A stretch of DNA of 64,000 bases from Ralstonia pickettii DTP0602. GTDB taxonomy: Bacteria; Pseudomonadota; Gammaproteobacteria; Burkholderiales; Burkholderiaceae. The stretch covers positions 3,720,001 through 3,784,000 of the forward strand of contig CP006667.1 of assembly GCA_000471925.1 (NCBI GenBank), in the 5' to 3' direction. The notes under the pieces were generated by a model. That model was given only the letters and a program-made list of their open reading frames with translations. It was not told the origin of the DNA and did no database searches. Shown piece after piece: positions 15,931-26,690 of this stretch; position 1 is the stretch's first letter, and each line of letters starts with the position of its first letter. Both the position numbers and the translations under genes were made by a program.

Positions 15931-18813
15931 ATGTCCGACGACAAACGCGCCAAGCCCGAGAAGAACAAATACCCCGTCAACCTGCTCGACACGCCCTTCC
16001 CGATGCGTGGCGACCTGCCCAAGCGCGAGCCGCAGTGGGTCAAGCAGTGGCAGGACAAGCAGATCTACAAGAAGATCCGCGCGGCGCGCAAGGGTGCGAA
16101 GAAGTTCGTGCTGCACGACGGCCCCCCGTATGCCAACGGCGATATCCATATCGGCCACGCCGTCAACAAGGTGCTCAAGGACATGATCATCAAGGCGCGC
16201 GGCCTGAACGGGCTCGACGCCGTCTACGTGCCGGGCTGGGACTGCCACGGCATGCCAATCGAGATCCAGATCGAGAAGCAGTTCGGCAAGGGCCTGCCGG
16301 TGCAGGAGGTCCAGGCCAAGGCGCGCGCGTACGCGACCGAGCAGATCAAGCGCCAGATGGTGGATTTCGAGCGCCTGGGCGTGCTGGGCGACTGGGACCA
16401 CCCCTACCTGACCATGAACTACAGCAACGAGGCGGACGAGTTGCGCGCGCTCGGCAAGATCATGGAGAAGGGCTATGTGTTCCGCGGCCTGAAGCCGGTG
16501 AACTGGTGCTTTGACTGCGGCTCGGCGCTGGCCGAAGCGGAGGTCGAGTACAAGGACAAGGTCGACCTGTCTATCGACGTGGGCTTCCCGTTCGCGGAAG
16601 CCGACAAGCTCGCCCACGCGTTCAAGGTGCCGTTCGACCAGCTCGACGGCAAGGCGGGCTGGATCGTGATCTGGACCACCACGCCGTGGACCATCCCGAG
16701 CAACCAGGCGCTGAACGTGCACCCGGAGGTCGAGTACGCGCTGGTCGAGACGCCGCGCGGCTACCTGATCCTGGCCACCGAGCGGGTCGAGGAACAACTG
16801 AAGATCTACGGCCTGGAAGGCAAGGTCGTTGCCACCACCACCGGCGCGGCGCTGTCGGAGATCCGCTTCCACCATCCGCTGGCCAAGATGGACGCCGGCT
16901 ATGACCGCCTGTCGCCGGTCTACCTGGGCGACTATGTCACCACCGACACCGGCTCGGGCATCGTGCACTCGGCACCCGCCTACGGCGTGGAAGACTTCCA
17001 GTCGTGCAAGGCGCACGGCATGCCCGACTCGGACATCATCAGCCCGGTGATGGGCAACGGCGTCTACGCCGGCACGCTTCCGCTGTTTGGCGGGCTGTCG
17101 ATCTGGGACGCCAACCCCAAGATCGTCGAAGTGCTGCAGGCCTCGGGCAACCTGTTCAACTCGCACAAGTACACCCACAGCTACATGCACTGCTGGCGCC
17201 ACAAGACGCCGATCATCTACCGCGCCACCTCGCAGTGGTTCGCCGGCATGGACGTGGACCCGGCCGACAACGGCCCCAGCCTGCGCGAGACCGCGCTGGC
17301 CGGCATCGACGCGACCGAGTTCTACCCGGCCTGGGGCAAGCAGCGCCTGCACAACATGATCGCCAACCGCCCGGACTGGACGCTGTCGCGCCAGCGCCAA
17401 TGGGGCGTGCCGATGGCCTTCTTTGTGCACAAGGAAACCGGTGCGCTGCACCCGCGCACGCCCGAGCTGCTGGAAGAAGTGGCCAGGCGCGTCGAACAAC
17501 ACGGCATCGAGGCCTGGCAGACGCTGGAACCGGCCGAGTTGCTGGGCGACGAGGCCAGCCAGTACGAGAAGAACCGCGACACGCTGGACGTGTGGTTCGA
17601 CTCAGGCACCACGCACTGGACCGTGGTCCGCGGCTCGCACCGCGACGACCTGTACGACGCGACTGCCGATGAAGCCGACGGCCGCCTGGCGGACTTGTAC
17701 CTGGAAGGCTCCGACCAGCACCGCGGCTGGTTCCATTCGTCGCTGCTGACCGCTTCGATGCTGTATGGCAAGCCGCCCTACAAGGCGCTGCTGACGCACG
17801 GCTTCACCGTCGACGGCGAGGGCCGCAAGATGTCCAAGTCGGTCGGCAACACCGTGGCGCCGCAGGACATCACGAACAAGATGGGCGCCGAGATCATCCG
17901 CCTGTGGGTGGCCTCGACCGACTACTCGGGCGAGCTGTCGATCTCGGACGAGATCCTCAAGCGCGTGGTGGAAAGCTACCGCCGCATCCGCAACACGCTG
18001 CGCTTCCTGCTGTCGAACCTGTCCGACTACGACCACGCGAAGCACGCGCTGCCGGCCTCCGAATGGCTGGAGATCGACCGCTACGCCGTGGCGCTGACCG
18101 ATCGACTGCAGAAGGAAGTGCTGTCGCACTACGAGGCCTATGAATTCCACCCGGTGGTGGCCAAGCTGCAGACCTTCTGCTCGGAAGACCTGGGTGGCTT
18201 CTACCTGGACGTGCTGAAGGACCGCCTGTACACCACCGCGCTGGATTCGAAGGCCCGCCGCGCGGCGCAGAACGCGCTGTACCACATCACCCAGGCGATG
18301 CTGCACTGGATGGCGCCGTTCCTGTCGTTCACCGCCGAGGAAGCGTGGCAGGTGTTCGCCCACGGCACCGAGCACGCCGATACCATCTTCACCAGCACCT
18401 ACTACACGGTGCCCGAAGTGGACGACGACTCCGACGACCTGCTGCAGAAGTGGCACACGTTGCGCGAAGTGCGCGCGGAAGTGACCAAGCAGCTCGAAGC
18501 GGTGCGCGTGGAAGGCGAGATCGGCTCGTCGCTGCAGGCCGAGCTGACGATCCAGGCCGGCGGCCCGGTGCTGGAAGCGCTGCAGAGCCTGGGCGACGAC
18601 CTGCGCTTCGTGCTGCTGACCTCGTCGGCCAAGGTAACGCACGCGCCCGAGGCCGGCGACCTGCTGGTGACGGTGACCCCGTCGGCGCACGCCAAGTGCG
18701 AGCGCTGCTGGCATTACCGCGCCGATGTCGGCCACAACCCGGACCACCCCACCCTTTGCGGGCGCTGCGACAGCAACCTGTTCGGCGCCGGTGAACACAG
18801 GAGCCATGCCTGA
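15931..18813 (+). CDS. ileS: Isoleucyl-tRNA synthetase
   Basis: 960 residues, class I synthetase. The HIGH motif appears as [13 protein letters not shown] near residue 71, the editing domain contains [19 protein letters not shown] and [14 protein letters not shown], and the KMSKS motif is [10 protein letters not shown] near residue 633. The C-terminal end holds two CxxC pairs (CERCW and CGRCDSN), the zinc-binding region of bacterial IleS. The ATG at 15931 follows a CGAGAATCGAA leader with a modest ribosome binding site. The stop overlaps the lspA start (TGATG), so lspA is translationally coupled. No T-box leader was seen. Confidence 0.98.
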   Translation: MSDDKRAKPEKNKYPVNLLDTPFPMRGDLPKREPQWVKQWQDKQIYKKIRAARKGAKKFVLHDGPPYANGDIHIGHAVNKVLKDMIIKARGLNGLDAVYVPGWDCHGMPIEIQIEKQFGKGLPVQEVQAKARAYATEQIKRQMVDFERLGVLGDWDHPYLTMNYSNEADELRALGKIMEKGYVFRGLKPVNWCFDCGSALAEAEVEYKDKVDLSIDVGFPFAEADKLAHAFKVPFDQLDGKAGWIVIWTTTPWTIPSNQALNVHPEVEYALVETPRGYLILATERVEEQLKIYGLEGKVVATTTGAALSEIRFHHPLAKMDAGYDRLSPVYLGDYVTTDTGSGIVHSAPAYGVEDFQSCKAHGMPDSDIISPVMGNGVYAGTLPLFGGLSIWDANPKIVEVLQASGNLFNSHKYTHSYMHCWRHKTPIIYRATSQWFAGMDVDPADNGPSLRETALAGIDATEFYPAWGKQRLHNMIANRPDWTLSRQRQWGVPMAFFVHKETGALHPRTPELLEEVARRVEQHGIEAWQTLEPAELLGDEASQYEKNRDTLDVWFDSGTTHWTVVRGSHRDDLYDATADEADGRLADLYLEGSDQHRGWFHSSLLTASMLYGKPPYKALLTHGFTVDGEGRKMSKSVGNTVAPQDITNKMGAEIIRLWVASTDYSGELSISDEILKRVVESYRRIRNTLRFLLSNLSDYDHAKHALPASEWLEIDRYAVALTDRLQKEVLSHYEAYEFHPVVAKLQTFCSEDLGGFYLDVLKDRLYTTALDSKARRAAQNALYHITQAMLHWMAPFLSFTAEEAWQVFAHGTEHADTIFTSTYYTVPEVDDDSDDLLQKWHTLREVRAEVTKQLEAVRVEGEIGSSLQAELTIQAGGPVLEALQSLGDDLRFVLLTSSAKVTHAPEAGDLLVTVTPSAHAKCERCWHYRADVGHNPDHPTLCGRCDSNLFGAGEHRSHA

Positions 18814-19352
18814 TGGCATCGACCACGTCCCGCTCATCCCGTTCATCCCGGCCGGCGCGCCGCGGCAGCAGCGCCGCCAGCAACACCACCCCGCTGCTGT
18901 GGCTGGCCTTCGCGCTGCTGGTGGTGGTGCTCGACCAGTTCTTCAAGATCGTCATCGTGCGCACCTTCACCTATGGTGAATCGCGCCCGGTGACGAGCTT
19001 CTTCAACCTGGTGCTGGTCTACAACAAGGGCGCGGCGTTCAGCTTCCTGGCCGATGCCGGTGGCTGGCAGCGCTGGTTCTTTACCGGGCTGGGCATCGTC
19101 GTGGGGGCGTTCATCGTGTGGCTGCTGTACCGCCACACCGGGCAGCGGCTGTTCTGCTTCGCGGTATCGCTGATCCTGGGCGGCGCGGTCGGCAACGTGA
19201 TCGACCGCGTGATCTACGGCCACGTGGTCGACTTCCTGGACTTCTACGTGCGCAACTACCACTGGCCGGCCTTCAACGTGGCCGACTGCGCGATCACGGT
19301 CGGCGCGGTGCTGCTGATCGTGGATGAGTTGCGACGGGTGCGGCGGCACTGA
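18813..19352 (+). CDS. lspA: Lipoprotein signal peptidase (signal peptidase II)
   Basis: 179 residues. Four transmembrane helices begin near residue 27 after a Ser/Arg-rich N-terminal tail that is longer than in E. coli. The conserved blocks are present: [51 protein letters not shown] (first catalytic Asp) and [14 protein letters not shown] (second catalytic Asp). It removes signal peptides from prolipoproteins in the inner membrane. It starts at the stop codon of ileS. The following 19375-19406 hairpin may end the ribF-ileS-lspA transcript. Confidence 0.96.
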   Translation: MASTTSRSSRSSRPARRGSSAASNTTPLLWLAFALLVVVLDQFFKIVIVRTFTYGESRPVTSFFNLVLVYNKGAAFSFLADAGGWQRWFFTGLGIVVGAFIVWLLYRHTGQRLFCFAVSLILGGAVGNVIDRVIYGHVVDFLDFYVRNYHWPAFNVADCAITVGAVLLIVDELRRVRRH

Positions 19353-19374
19353 GTGCCATCTGACCTTAGCAGGT

Positions 19375-19406
19375 GACGCCGGGGCCGCGAACGCGGCCCC
19401 GGCGTC
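19375..19406 (+). terminator. GC-rich perfect hairpin after lspA
   Basis: 14-bp arms GACGCCGGGGCCGC / GCGGCCCCGGCGTC around a 4-nt loop, 23 bp after lspA. No T-run follows, so termination efficiency is uncertain. Confidence 0.55.
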
Positions 19407-19458
19407 ATCCGCGCCCAGCCGGTATCATGCCGATTCACACCTTTTGACGAGCCTTTCC

Positions 19459-20661
19459 ATGGATTTGCGCGGCAAGCACATCGTTCTCGGCCTGACCGGC
19501 GGCATCGCCTGCTACAAGTCGGCCGAACTGGTCCGCCTGCTGACCAAGGCCGGCGCCACCGTGCAGGTGGCGATGACCGAGGCGGCGACGCACTTCATCA
19601 CGCCGGTCACGATGCAGGCGCTGTCGGGCCGCCCAGTGTTCCTGTCGCAGTGGGACGCCCGCATCGACAACAACATGGCGCATATCGACCTCTCGCGTGA
19701 GGCCGACGCCATCGTCATCGCTCCCGCCTCGACCGACTTCATGGCACGCCTGGCCAACGGCCTGTGCGACGACCTGCTGAGCACGCTGTGCATCGCGCGC
19801 GACTGCCCGCTGCTGGTGGCGCCTGCGATGAACCGCCAGATGTGGGCCGCGCCCGCCACCCAGCGCAACGCCGCACAGTTGCGCGCCGACGGCGTAATGA
19901 TCCTGGGTCCCGGCAGCGGCGACCAGGCCTGCGGCGAGGTCGGCGACGGCCGCATGCTGGAGCCGGAAGAGCTGCTCGACGACATCATTGCCTTCTTCCA
20001 GCCCAAGCCACTGCAGGGCAAGCGCGTGCTGATCACCGCCGGTCCGACCTTCGAGGCGATCGACCCGGTGCGCGGCATCACCAACCTGTCATCGGGCAAG
20101 ATGGGCTTCTCGATCGCGCGCGCGGCACGCGAGGCCGGCGCCGAGGTGCTGCTGGTGGCGGGCCCCACCGGCCTGCCGACACCGCGCGGCGTGGTGCGCA
20201 CCGACGTGCGCAGCGCGCAGCAGATGCATGACACGGTGATCGCGCAGCTGCCCGGCGTGGACATCTTTGTCGCCGTCGCCGCCGTGGCCGACTGGCGCCC
20301 GACCGAGGTCTCGCAGCAGAAGCTGAAGAAGGCCAACGACACCGACACGCCCACGCTGCAGTTCGTGCAGAACCCCGACATCCTCGCCACCGTCGCGGCG
20401 CGTGCCGACGCGCCCTACTGCGTCGGCTTTGCCGCCGAGAGCGAGAACCTGGAGCAGTACGGCGAGCAGAAGCGCCAGCGCAAGGGTGTGCCGCTGCTGG
20501 TCGGCAATATCGGTCACCATACCTTCGGCCTCGACGACAACGAGATCGTGCTGTTCGACGCCGCCGGCATGACGCGCTTGCCGCGCGCCGACAAGCTGTC
20601 GCTGGCGCGCCAGCTGGTCGCGGCCATCGGCCAGCGCCTGCCCGGGCGCGCGCGCCCCTGA
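19459..20661 (+). CDS. coaBC: Bifunctional phosphopantothenoylcysteine decarboxylase / phosphopantothenate-cysteine ligase
   Basis: 400 residues. The first half (CoaC, FMN-dependent decarboxylase) has IVLGLTGGIACYKSAELVRLL, the catalytic-His region ATHFITPVTMQAL, and PAMNRQMW. The second half (CoaB ligase) has LITAGPTFEAIDPVRGITN, NLSSGKMGFSIARAA, and VAAVADWRP, then the CTP-binding lysine segment SQQKLKK. Both steps of coenzyme A synthesis are thus made by one chain. ATG 19459 places the GG motif at residue 13, as in the family. A TATCAT at 19423-19428 may be the -10. In E. coli the gene sits next to dut; here a flavin oxidoreductase lies between them. Confidence 0.96.
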   Translation: MDLRGKHIVLGLTGGIACYKSAELVRLLTKAGATVQVAMTEAATHFITPVTMQALSGRPVFLSQWDARIDNNMAHIDLSREADAIVIAPASTDFMARLANGLCDDLLSTLCIARDCPLLVAPAMNRQMWAAPATQRNAAQLRADGVMILGPGSGDQACGEVGDGRMLEPEELLDDIIAFFQPKPLQGKRVLITAGPTFEAIDPVRGITNLSSGKMGFSIARAAREAGAEVLLVAGPTGLPTPRGVVRTDVRSAQQMHDTVIAQLPGVDIFVAVAAVADWRPTEVSQQKLKKANDTDTPTLQFVQNPDILATVAARADAPYCVGFAAESENLEQYGEQKRQRKGVPLLVGNIGHHTFGLDDNEIVLFDAAGMTRLPRADKLSLARQLVAAIGQRLPGRARP

Positions 20662-20675
20662 TCGCGGAGGCTGCC

Positions 20676-21701
20676 ATGTCCGGGAACAAACCACGCCTGC
20701 GTCTGTCGGTGCTCGACCAGAGCCCGGTGATCGCAGGACACACCGCACGCGATGCGCTGGCGGCCACCGTCGAGCTGGCACAGATGGCCGACGCGCTCGG
20801 CTACACCCGCTACTGGTGCGCCGAGCACCACGGCCTGCACGGCGTCTGCAACCCGGCGCCGGAAGTGATGCTGGCCCGCTTGGGCAGCGTCACGCAACGC
20901 ATCCGGCTGGGCTCGGGCGGCGTGATGCTGCCCTATTACAGCCCGTTCAAGGTGGCGGAGCAGTTCCGCATGCTCGAAGGCCTGTTCCCGAACCGGATCG
21001 ACCTCGGCGTGGGCCGCGCGCCCGGCGGCGACATGCGCACCGCGCAGGCGGTGGCGATGGGCCAGTACGACCGCGGCGCGCAGTTCGAGGAACAGGTGCG
21101 CGACCTGTCCATGCTGCTGCGCGGCGAAGTGCCGCCCGGCCACCTGGCCGAGGGCGTGCTGCTGCAGCCGGTGATCGACACGCAGCCGGAGCTGTGGGTG
21201 CTGGGGTCGAGCGACTACGGCGGTGCGCTGGCGGCCCGACTGGGCCTGCGCTTTGCCTTCGCCCACTTCATCAACGCGCATACTGGCCACCTGGTGGCGC
21301 AGCAATACCGCAACGATTTCACGCCTGGCTACGATGCGCAGCCGTACAGCGCCGCCGCCATCTTCGTGATCTGCGCCGACACCGACGCGGAGGCCGCCGA
21401 ACTGGAACGCGCGGTTGACCTGCGCCGCCTGCAGATGGCGTACGGCGTCAACGCGCCGATCCCGTCGCTGACGCAGGCCGCCGAGTTCTCGCCCACCGAG
21501 CGCGACCGCCTCGTGATCGAACGCGAACGCCCGCGCACCATCTGCGGCACGCCCGAACGCGTGGCCGCGCGCATGGAAGCCTTGCGCGAGCAGTTTGCCG
21601 CCGACGAGCTGATCGTGCTGAGCGTCACCGCCAGCTATGCGGCGCGGCTGCGCACCTACGAACTGCTGGCGCAAGCGTTTGCGCTGGACGGCGCGGCCTG
21701 A
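20676..21701 (+). CDS. LLM-class (luciferase-like) flavin-dependent oxidoreductase
   Basis: 341 residues, single-domain bacterial-luciferase-like fold of the MsnO8/YhbW type. Characteristic segments are LSVLDQSPV, ALGYTRYWCAEHHGLHGV, RIRLGSGGVMLPYYSPFKVAEQFRMLE and FPNRIDLGVGRAPGG, followed by ELWVLGSSDYGGALAARLGL. These proteins use FMNH2 and oxygen on a range of substrates, and the substrate here cannot be told. A CGGAGG ribosome binding site precedes the ATG. The gene lies 14 bp after coaBC and 64 bp before dut, so all three may be co-transcribed. Confidence 0.9.
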   Translation: MSGNKPRLRLSVLDQSPVIAGHTARDALAATVELAQMADALGYTRYWCAEHHGLHGVCNPAPEVMLARLGSVTQRIRLGSGGVMLPYYSPFKVAEQFRMLEGLFPNRIDLGVGRAPGGDMRTAQAVAMGQYDRGAQFEEQVRDLSMLLRGEVPPGHLAEGVLLQPVIDTQPELWVLGSSDYGGALAARLGLRFAFAHFINAHTGHLVAQQYRNDFTPGYDAQPYSAAAIFVICADTDAEAAELERAVDLRRLQMAYGVNAPIPSLTQAAEFSPTERDRLVIERERPRTICGTPERVAARMEALREQFAADELIVLSVTASYAARLRTYELLAQAFALDGAA

Positions 21702-21765
21702 GCCGCGCGTCCGGTATCATGCGCGGCTGCCGACCTGTCTGTTGAACCGAATTCCCGAGATTGCC

Positions 21766-22266
21766 ATGACCCAGCCACTGAACCCGACCGTCGAAATCAA
21801 GGTGCTCGACGCACGCCTGAACGAATGGGGCCTGCCCGCCTACCAGAGCGAGATGGCCGCCGCCATCGACCTGCACGCCTGCGTCGACGCGCCCGTGTCG
21901 ATCGCACCGGGCACCGCCGCGCAACTGGTGCCGGCCGGCATCGCCGTGCATATGGGCAACCCGTACATGGCCGCGACCATCGTGCCGCGCTCGGGGCTGG
22001 GCCACAAGAAGGGCCTGGTGCTGGGCAACTCGATCGGCGTGATCGATGCTGACTACCAGGGGCAGATCATGGTCAGCGTGTGGAACCGCAACGCACCCGG
22101 CACCGAGCCGATCGTGATCCAGCCGGGCGAGCGCATTGCGCAGATGATGTTCGTGCCGGTACTGCGGCCGGTGTTCTCGACGGTGGAAGAATTCAGCGAG
22201 GACAGTGCGCGCGGCGCGGGCGGATTTGGCTCGACGGGCGTGCATCACGCCAAGGCCGGCGCCTGA
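21766..22266 (+). CDS. dut: Deoxyuridine 5'-triphosphate nucleotidohydrolase (dUTPase)
   Basis: 166 residues. It hydrolyses dUTP to dUMP, keeping uracil out of DNA. The five trimeric-dUTPase motifs are present in order: AAAIDLHACVDAPVSI (I), PRSGLGHKKGLVL (II), GNSIGVIDADYQGQIMV (III), GERIAQMMFVPV (IV) and the P-loop-like RGAGGFGSTG near the C-terminus (V). It is slightly longer than the 150-residue norm because of N-terminal and C-terminal tails. A TATCAT at 21715-21720 may serve as its own -10. It ends at a terminator shared with the converging VOC gene. Confidence 0.97.
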   Translation: MTQPLNPTVEIKVLDARLNEWGLPAYQSEMAAAIDLHACVDAPVSIAPGTAAQLVPAGIAVHMGNPYMAATIVPRSGLGHKKGLVLGNSIGVIDADYQGQIMVSVWNRNAPGTEPIVIQPGERIAQMMFVPVLRPVFSTVEEFSEDSARGAGGFGSTGVHHAKAGA

Positions 22267-22291
22267 CGCTGCGCCTCTCGCACGAGAAAAG

Positions 22292-22318
22292 ACTGGCGCC
22301 CTCAGGGGCGCCAGTTTG
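22292..22318. terminator. Intrinsic terminator between dut and a VOC-fold gene
   Basis: Arms ACTGGCGCCC / GGGCGCCAGT around TCAG, followed by TTGCC on the plus strand and preceded by GAGAAAAG, so it can act for both converging genes. Confidence 0.7.
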
Positions 22319-22322
22319 CCTT

Positions 22323-23171
22323 TCAGCCCTGCTGCTCGAACAGCAGCGCCACGCCACTGGCCGCCTCGGCCGGCACCAGCGTCTCGCGCGGGCCCAGGTC
22401 GTGGGTCGGCACACCCTCGGCGCGCCAGCCAGCTCGCGCCGCGGCCAGGTCATCGGTGCGCAGGCGGATTGCCGCATAGCCCGGCCTGTCGCGCCGCACA
22501 TAGGCGGTCCCGGTGGCAGACGCCAGCGCCTGCGGCGTGCTGACCACCAGCGTGGCGTCGTCCAACGCCAGGCTGCAGACATGCTCGCTGAGCTGCGTCA
22601 GTTCGCCGCCGGTCAGTTCCGCATAGGCCCGCGCCGCAGCATCGACCAGTGCGGGCGCCACCACCAGGAACATGGTCGCGATGCTTTGCGCGCCGTTGGC
22701 GTGCGCAGTCCACTCGGGCCGCCACAGCAGCTCCGGCGTGCGATGCTCGCAAACGAAGTAGCGCGCGCCCGGCGCATCGTCCAGCGCGGTCACGCGGAAG
22801 GTGGCGGGATGCTCGCTGCCATCGTCCAGCCGCACCGGGCGCGAGAACTCGATCGGATCCGAGGTATGCCAGCCGGACCCGCGCAGCCGTGCCGCCGTGG
22901 CAAAGGCGTCCGCGCTCTTGCACGACATCGCCGCGCAACCGCCCACGCGCGTCTGCGCATCCCAGTAGTACTGGCGGCTGGGAGTGGGCGCGGTGACGTG
23001 CAGCAGCTCGATATAGTCGCGCCGCAGCATGATGCAGTGGTTCTGCGATCCGAGCGTGTGATAGCCGCGCGGCGTCAGCGTAAAGCCGAGCCGGCGCCAG
23101 GCTTGCGCTGCGGCATCCAGGTCTGGGCACACCACTACGGCGTGGTCGAACATTTCCGGTTCCGTTGCCAT
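22323..23171 (-). CDS. VOC-superfamily (glyoxalase-like) protein, two-module
   Basis: 282 residues. The N-terminal part (MFDHAVVVCPDLDAAAQAWRRLGFTLTPRGYH) is the first beta-alpha-beta module of a glyoxalase/dioxygenase fold, and LGSQNHCIMLRRDYIELLHV carries the paired strand; a second module occupies about 150-275. The arrangement resembles the glyoxalase-like domain 3 family (two modules in one chain). Conserved His/Glu candidates exist (HAV near residue 10, YIELL near 55) but metal binding is not certain. Substrate unknown. It lies alone between converging dut and the binding-protein gene downstream on the same strand. Confidence 0.8.
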   Translation of the reverse strand: MATEPEMFDHAVVVCPDLDAAAQAWRRLGFTLTPRGYHTLGSQNHCIMLRRDYIELLHVTAPTPSRQYYWDAQTRVGGCAAMSCKSADAFATAARLRGSGWHTSDPIEFSRPVRLDDGSEHPATFRVTALDDAPGARYFVCEHRTPELLWRPEWTAHANGAQSIATMFLVVAPALVDAAARAYAELTGGELTQLSEHVCSLALDDATLVVSTPQALASATGTAYVRRDRPGYAAIRLRTDDLAAARAGWRAEGVPTHDLGPRETLVPAEAASGVALLFEQQG

Positions 23172-23220
23172 CGACTTCCTTTAAGTCTCTAGCGGCGGCG
23201 CGCTTGCGCGCCGGTCGCCG

Positions 23221-24231
23221 TCATTCGAACTGGATATTGGCCTTGCGCGCCACCGCCTGCCATTTGTCGTGCTCGTGGCGCACCAGGTTGCCGAGCTGGG
23301 CCGGGCTGCTGCCCACGATCTCGAAGCCTTGGGCGGCCAGCGCATCGACCACGCGCGGCTGGCGCAGTGATTCCACCAGTGCGTCATGGATGCGCGCGAC
23401 CGTCTCCGCCGGCAGGCCCGCCGGGCCGAACACGCCGATCCAGGAGTATGCCTCGAAGCGCTTGATGCCCTGCTCGGCCACGGTCGGCACCTGCGGCAGC
23501 TGGCGCAAACGGCTGGTACCGGTCACGCCCAGAACCTTGATGGTGCGGGCGGCCACATGCGCCTGCACTGCAGCATAGCTGCTAAAGAAGATATCGACCT
23601 CGTTGGACAGCACCGCCTGCACCGCCGGGCCACCGCCCTTGTAGGGCACGTGCAACATGTGCACGCCGGCTTCGGTCGCCAGCGCCTCGGCCGCGAGCTG
23701 GTTCAGGCTGCCGATGCCGGACGAGGCATAGCGCACGCCATCGGGCTTGGTCTTGGCCAGCGCCACCAGGTCGCGCACATTGGCCGCTGGCAGCGACGGA
23801 TGCGCGGCGATCACCAGCGGGAAGCGCACCAGCTGTGAGATCGGCGCAAAATCGCGGAAGGTGTCGTAAGGCAGCTGCTTGTAGGCGAAGGGATTGATCG
23901 CGTGCGTGTCGAAGGCCATCAGCAGCGTATTGCCGTCCGCCTTCGCGCGCGCCACGGTGCTCGACGCGATCAGCCCGCCGGCGCCCGGCTTGTTGTCGAC
24001 CACCACGGTCTGACCCAGCGCCGCCTTCAGGCCGGGCTGCAGCTGCCGGGCGACGATGTCGACACTCCCGCCCGGCGGGAACGGCAACACCATCGCGATC
24101 GGGCGGTTGCCCGCCGGCGCCTCGGCCGCGGTGGCGGCAGCGGCGGCATGCAACATCGGGACGGGCATGGCACCCAGCGGCAGGATCTTGAGCAGCAGGC
24201 GGCGGCGCCGCGTGCGTTCGGCAGAGGACAT
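23221..24231 (-). CDS. Periplasmic binding protein of the Bug/TctC family
   Basis: 336 residues. An N-terminal signal peptide with an RRLLLK stretch before a hydrophobic core ending in AAEA looks Tat-like. The mature part starts with PIAMVLPFPPGGSVDIVARQL, the classical Bug signature, followed by VVVDNKPGAGGLIASSTVAKA-like and YASSGIGSLNQLAAE segments and DIFFSSYAAV. Such proteins bind small carboxylates in the periplasm and are very numerous in Burkholderiales; most lack nearby membrane partners, as is the case here. Ligand unknown. The ATG at 24229-24231 gives the shortest start that keeps the full signal peptide. The gap to clpA holds only the clpA terminator. Confidence 0.9.
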   Translation of the reverse strand: MSSAERTRRRRLLLKILPLGAMPVPMLHAAAAATAAEAPAGNRPIAMVLPFPPGGSVDIVARQLQPGLKAALGQTVVVDNKPGAGGLIASSTVARAKADGNTLLMAFDTHAINPFAYKQLPYDTFRDFAPISQLVRFPLVIAAHPSLPAANVRDLVALAKTKPDGVRYASSGIGSLNQLAAEALATEAGVHMLHVPYKGGGPAVQAVLSNEVDIFFSSYAAVQAHVAARTIKVLGVTGTSRLRQLPQVPTVAEQGIKRFEAYSWIGVFGPAGLPAETVARIHDALVESLRQPRVVDALAAQGFEIVGSSPAQLGNLVRHEHDKWQAVARKANIQFE

Positions 24232-24300
24232 CGGGTATTTCAGGCGTTGGCAGCCGCAAACCCGGGCCCGACGGACACGGCCGGCGACCGCCGGGACAAA

Positions 24301-24330
24301 AGAAAAGGGCGGCATGACTGCCGCCCCCCT
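24301..24330 (-). terminator. Intrinsic terminator after clpA
   Basis: Read on the minus strand: GGGCGGCA / TGCCGCCC around a 4-nt loop, followed by TTTTCTTTTG. It lies about 66 bp after the clpA stop. Confidence 0.82.
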
Positions 24331-24395
24331 ATTTTGCCCGATGATCGGCCACGTTGCAGGCAACGCGGCCGATAGCCGGCCAGGCACTTCCGCGG

Positions 24396-26690
24396 TCAGG
24401 CTTCGGCGCGCTGCTCTTCCGGCGCCTCTGGCGGTTCCGGCTCGATCTCGGAGAAATCGAGCTTGATCTGGTTCTGCTCGTCCAGGTCCACCACCACCTT
24501 GCCGCCCGAAACCAGCCTGCCGAACAGCAGCTCGTCGGCCAGCGCCTTGCGGATCATGTCCTGGATCAGGCGCTGCATCGGGCGCGCGCCCATCAGCGGA
24601 TCGAACCCCTTGTGCGCCAGGAACTTGCGCAGCTTCTCGCTGAAGCTGGCTTCCACCTTCTTCTCGTGCAGCTGCTCTTCCAGCTGCATCAGGAACTTGT
24701 CGACCACGCGCAGGATGATTTCCTCGTCCAGCGAGCGGAAGCTGATGGTGGCATCCAGCCGGTTGCGGAATTCCGGCGTGAACATGCGCTTGATGTCGGC
24801 CATCTCGTCGCCCTGCTCGCGCGAGCCGGTGAAGCCGATGGTGGCGCGGTTCATGGTCTCCGCTCCCGCATTGGTGGTCATGATGATGATCACGTTGCGG
24901 AAGTCGGCGCGCCGGCCGTTGTTGTCGGTCAGCGAACCATGGTCCATCACCTGCAGCAGGATATTGAAGATATCCGGATGCGCCTTCTCGATTTCGTCCA
25001 GCAGCAGCACGCAGTGCGGCTTCTTGGTGACGGCCTCGGTCAGCAGGCCGCCCTGGTCGAAGCCGACATATCCCGGCGGCGCGCCGATCAGGCGGCTCAC
25101 CGCGTGGCGTTCCATGTACTCGGACATGTCGAAACGCAGCAACTCGATGCCCATGATGAAGGCCAGCTGCTTGGCGACTTCGGTCTTGCCCACGCCGGTC
25201 GGACCGGAGAACAGGAACGAGCCGATCGGCTTGTCGGTCTTGCCAAGCCCGGCACGCGACATCTTGATGGCAGACGACAGCGCCTCGATCGCCGGGTCCT
25301 GGCCGAACACCACCGACTTCAGGTCGCGTTCCAGCGTCTGCAGCTTGCTGCGGTCGTCCTGGTTCACGCTCTGCGGCGGGATGCGCGCAATGCGCGAGAC
25401 GATGTCCTCGATCTCGCCCTTGCCGATGGTCTTCTTCTGCTTGGACTTCGGCAGGATGCGCTGCGCCGCGCCGGCTTCGTCGATCACGTCGATCGCCTTG
25501 TCCGGCAGGTGGCGGTCGGTGATGAAGCGGGCCGACAGCTCGGCCGCGGCGGTCAGTGCCGAGGCCGCGTACTTGACGCCATGGTGCTCTTCGAAGCGCG
25601 ACTTCAGGCCGCGCAGGATCTGCACGGTCTGGTCCACCGAGGGTTCGACCACGTCGATCTTCTGGAAGCGCCGCGACAGTGCCGCGTCCTTCTCGAAGAT
25701 GCCGCGGTACTCGGTGAAGGTGGTCGCGCCGATGCACTTGAGCTGGCCCGACGACAGCGCCGGCTTGAGCAGGTTGCTGGCGTCCAGCGTCCCGCCCGAG
25801 GCGGCGCCCGCGCCGATCAGCGTGTGGATCTCGTCGATGAACAGGATCGCGTTGGGATTGTCCTTGAGCGACTTCAGCACGCCCTTCAGGCGCTGCTCGA
25901 AATCACCACGGTACTTGGTGCCGGCCAGCAGCGCGCCCATGTCGAGCGAGTAGACGGTAGCCTTTTCCAGGATGTCCGGCACCTCGTTCTTGGTGATGCG
26001 CCACGCCAGGCCCTCGGCGATCGCGGTCTTGCCGACGCCGGCCTCGCCCACCAGCAGCGGGTTGTTCTTGCGCCGGCGGCACAGCACCTGCACCACGCGC
26101 TCGACTTCGCTTTCGCGGCCGATCAGCGGGTCGATCTTGCCGGCCTTGGCCAGCGAGTTCAGGTTCTGGGTGTACTGCTCGAGCGGGCTTTCCTTGCCGT
26201 CGCCACCCTCGCCCTCGCCAGCCGCATCGCCATGCTTGGCGGGCTCGGACTGGTCCTTGCGGATACCGTGGCTGATGAAATTCACCACGTCCAGGCGCGT
26301 CACGCCCTGCTGCTGCAGGTAGTAGACCGCGTGCGAATCCTTCTCGCCGAAGATGGCGACCAGCACGTTGGCACCCGTCACTTCCTTCTTGCCGTTGGAA
26401 GTGGACTGGACGTGCATGATCGCGCGCTGGATCACGCGCTGGAAGCCTAGCGTGGGCTGGGTATCGACCTCGTCGGTACCCGGGACCACAGGCGTGTTGT
26501 CCGCAATGAAGTTCTTAAGGCTGGTGCGCAGGTCCTCGATATTGGCCGCGCAGGCGCGCAAGACTTCAGCTGCCGTGGGATTGTCGAGCAATGCCAGCAG
26601 CAGATGCTCCACGGTTATGAACTCGTGGCGTGCCTGCCTGGCTTCGACGAATGCCATGTGCAGGCTCACTTCCAATTCTTGCGCAATCAT
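24396..26690 (-). CDS. clpA: ATP-dependent Clp protease ATP-binding subunit ClpA
   Basis: 764 residues, AAA+ unfoldase that feeds proteins to ClpP. The N-domain (1-145) starts [18 protein letters not shown]1 has Walker [15 protein letters not shown] and Walker [11 protein letters not shown]2 has [14 protein letters not shown] and [11 protein letters not shown]. The ClpP-binding loop appears as RATIGFTGS (IGF). The middle segment lacks the long ClpB coiled coil, which separates ClpA from ClpB/ClpC. The ATG at 26688-26690 overlaps the clpS stop (ATGA); six further in-frame codons upstream lie inside clpS and are not used. With clpS it forms an operon typical of proteobacteria. Confidence 0.97.
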   Translation of the reverse strand: MIAQELEVSLHMAFVEARQARHEFITVEHLLLALLDNPTAAEVLRACAANIEDLRTSLKNFIADNTPVVPGTDEVDTQPTLGFQRVIQRAIMHVQSTSNGKKEVTGANVLVAIFGEKDSHAVYYLQQQGVTRLDVVNFISHGIRKDQSEPAKHGDAAGEGEGGDGKESPLEQYTQNLNSLAKAGKIDPLIGRESEVERVVQVLCRRRKNNPLLVGEAGVGKTAIAEGLAWRITKNEVPDILEKATVYSLDMGALLAGTKYRGDFEQRLKGVLKSLKDNPNAILFIDEIHTLIGAGAASGGTLDASNLLKPALSSGQLKCIGATTFTEYRGIFEKDAALSRRFQKIDVVEPSVDQTVQILRGLKSRFEEHHGVKYAASALTAAAELSARFITDRHLPDKAIDVIDEAGAAQRILPKSKQKKTIGKGEIEDIVSRIARIPPQSVNQDDRSKLQTLERDLKSVVFGQDPAIEALSSAIKMSRAGLGKTDKPIGSFLFSGPTGVGKTEVAKQLAFIMGIELLRFDMSEYMERHAVSRLIGAPPGYVGFDQGGLLTEAVTKKPHCVLLLDEIEKAHPDIFNILLQVMDHGSLTDNNGRRADFRNVIIIMTTNAGAETMNRATIGFTGSREQGDEMADIKRMFTPEFRNRLDATISFRSLDEEIILRVVDKFLMQLEEQLHEKKVEASFSEKLRKFLAHKGFDPLMGARPMQRLIQDMIRKALADELLFGRLVSGGKVVVDLDEQNQIKLDFSEIEPEPPEAPEEQRAEA

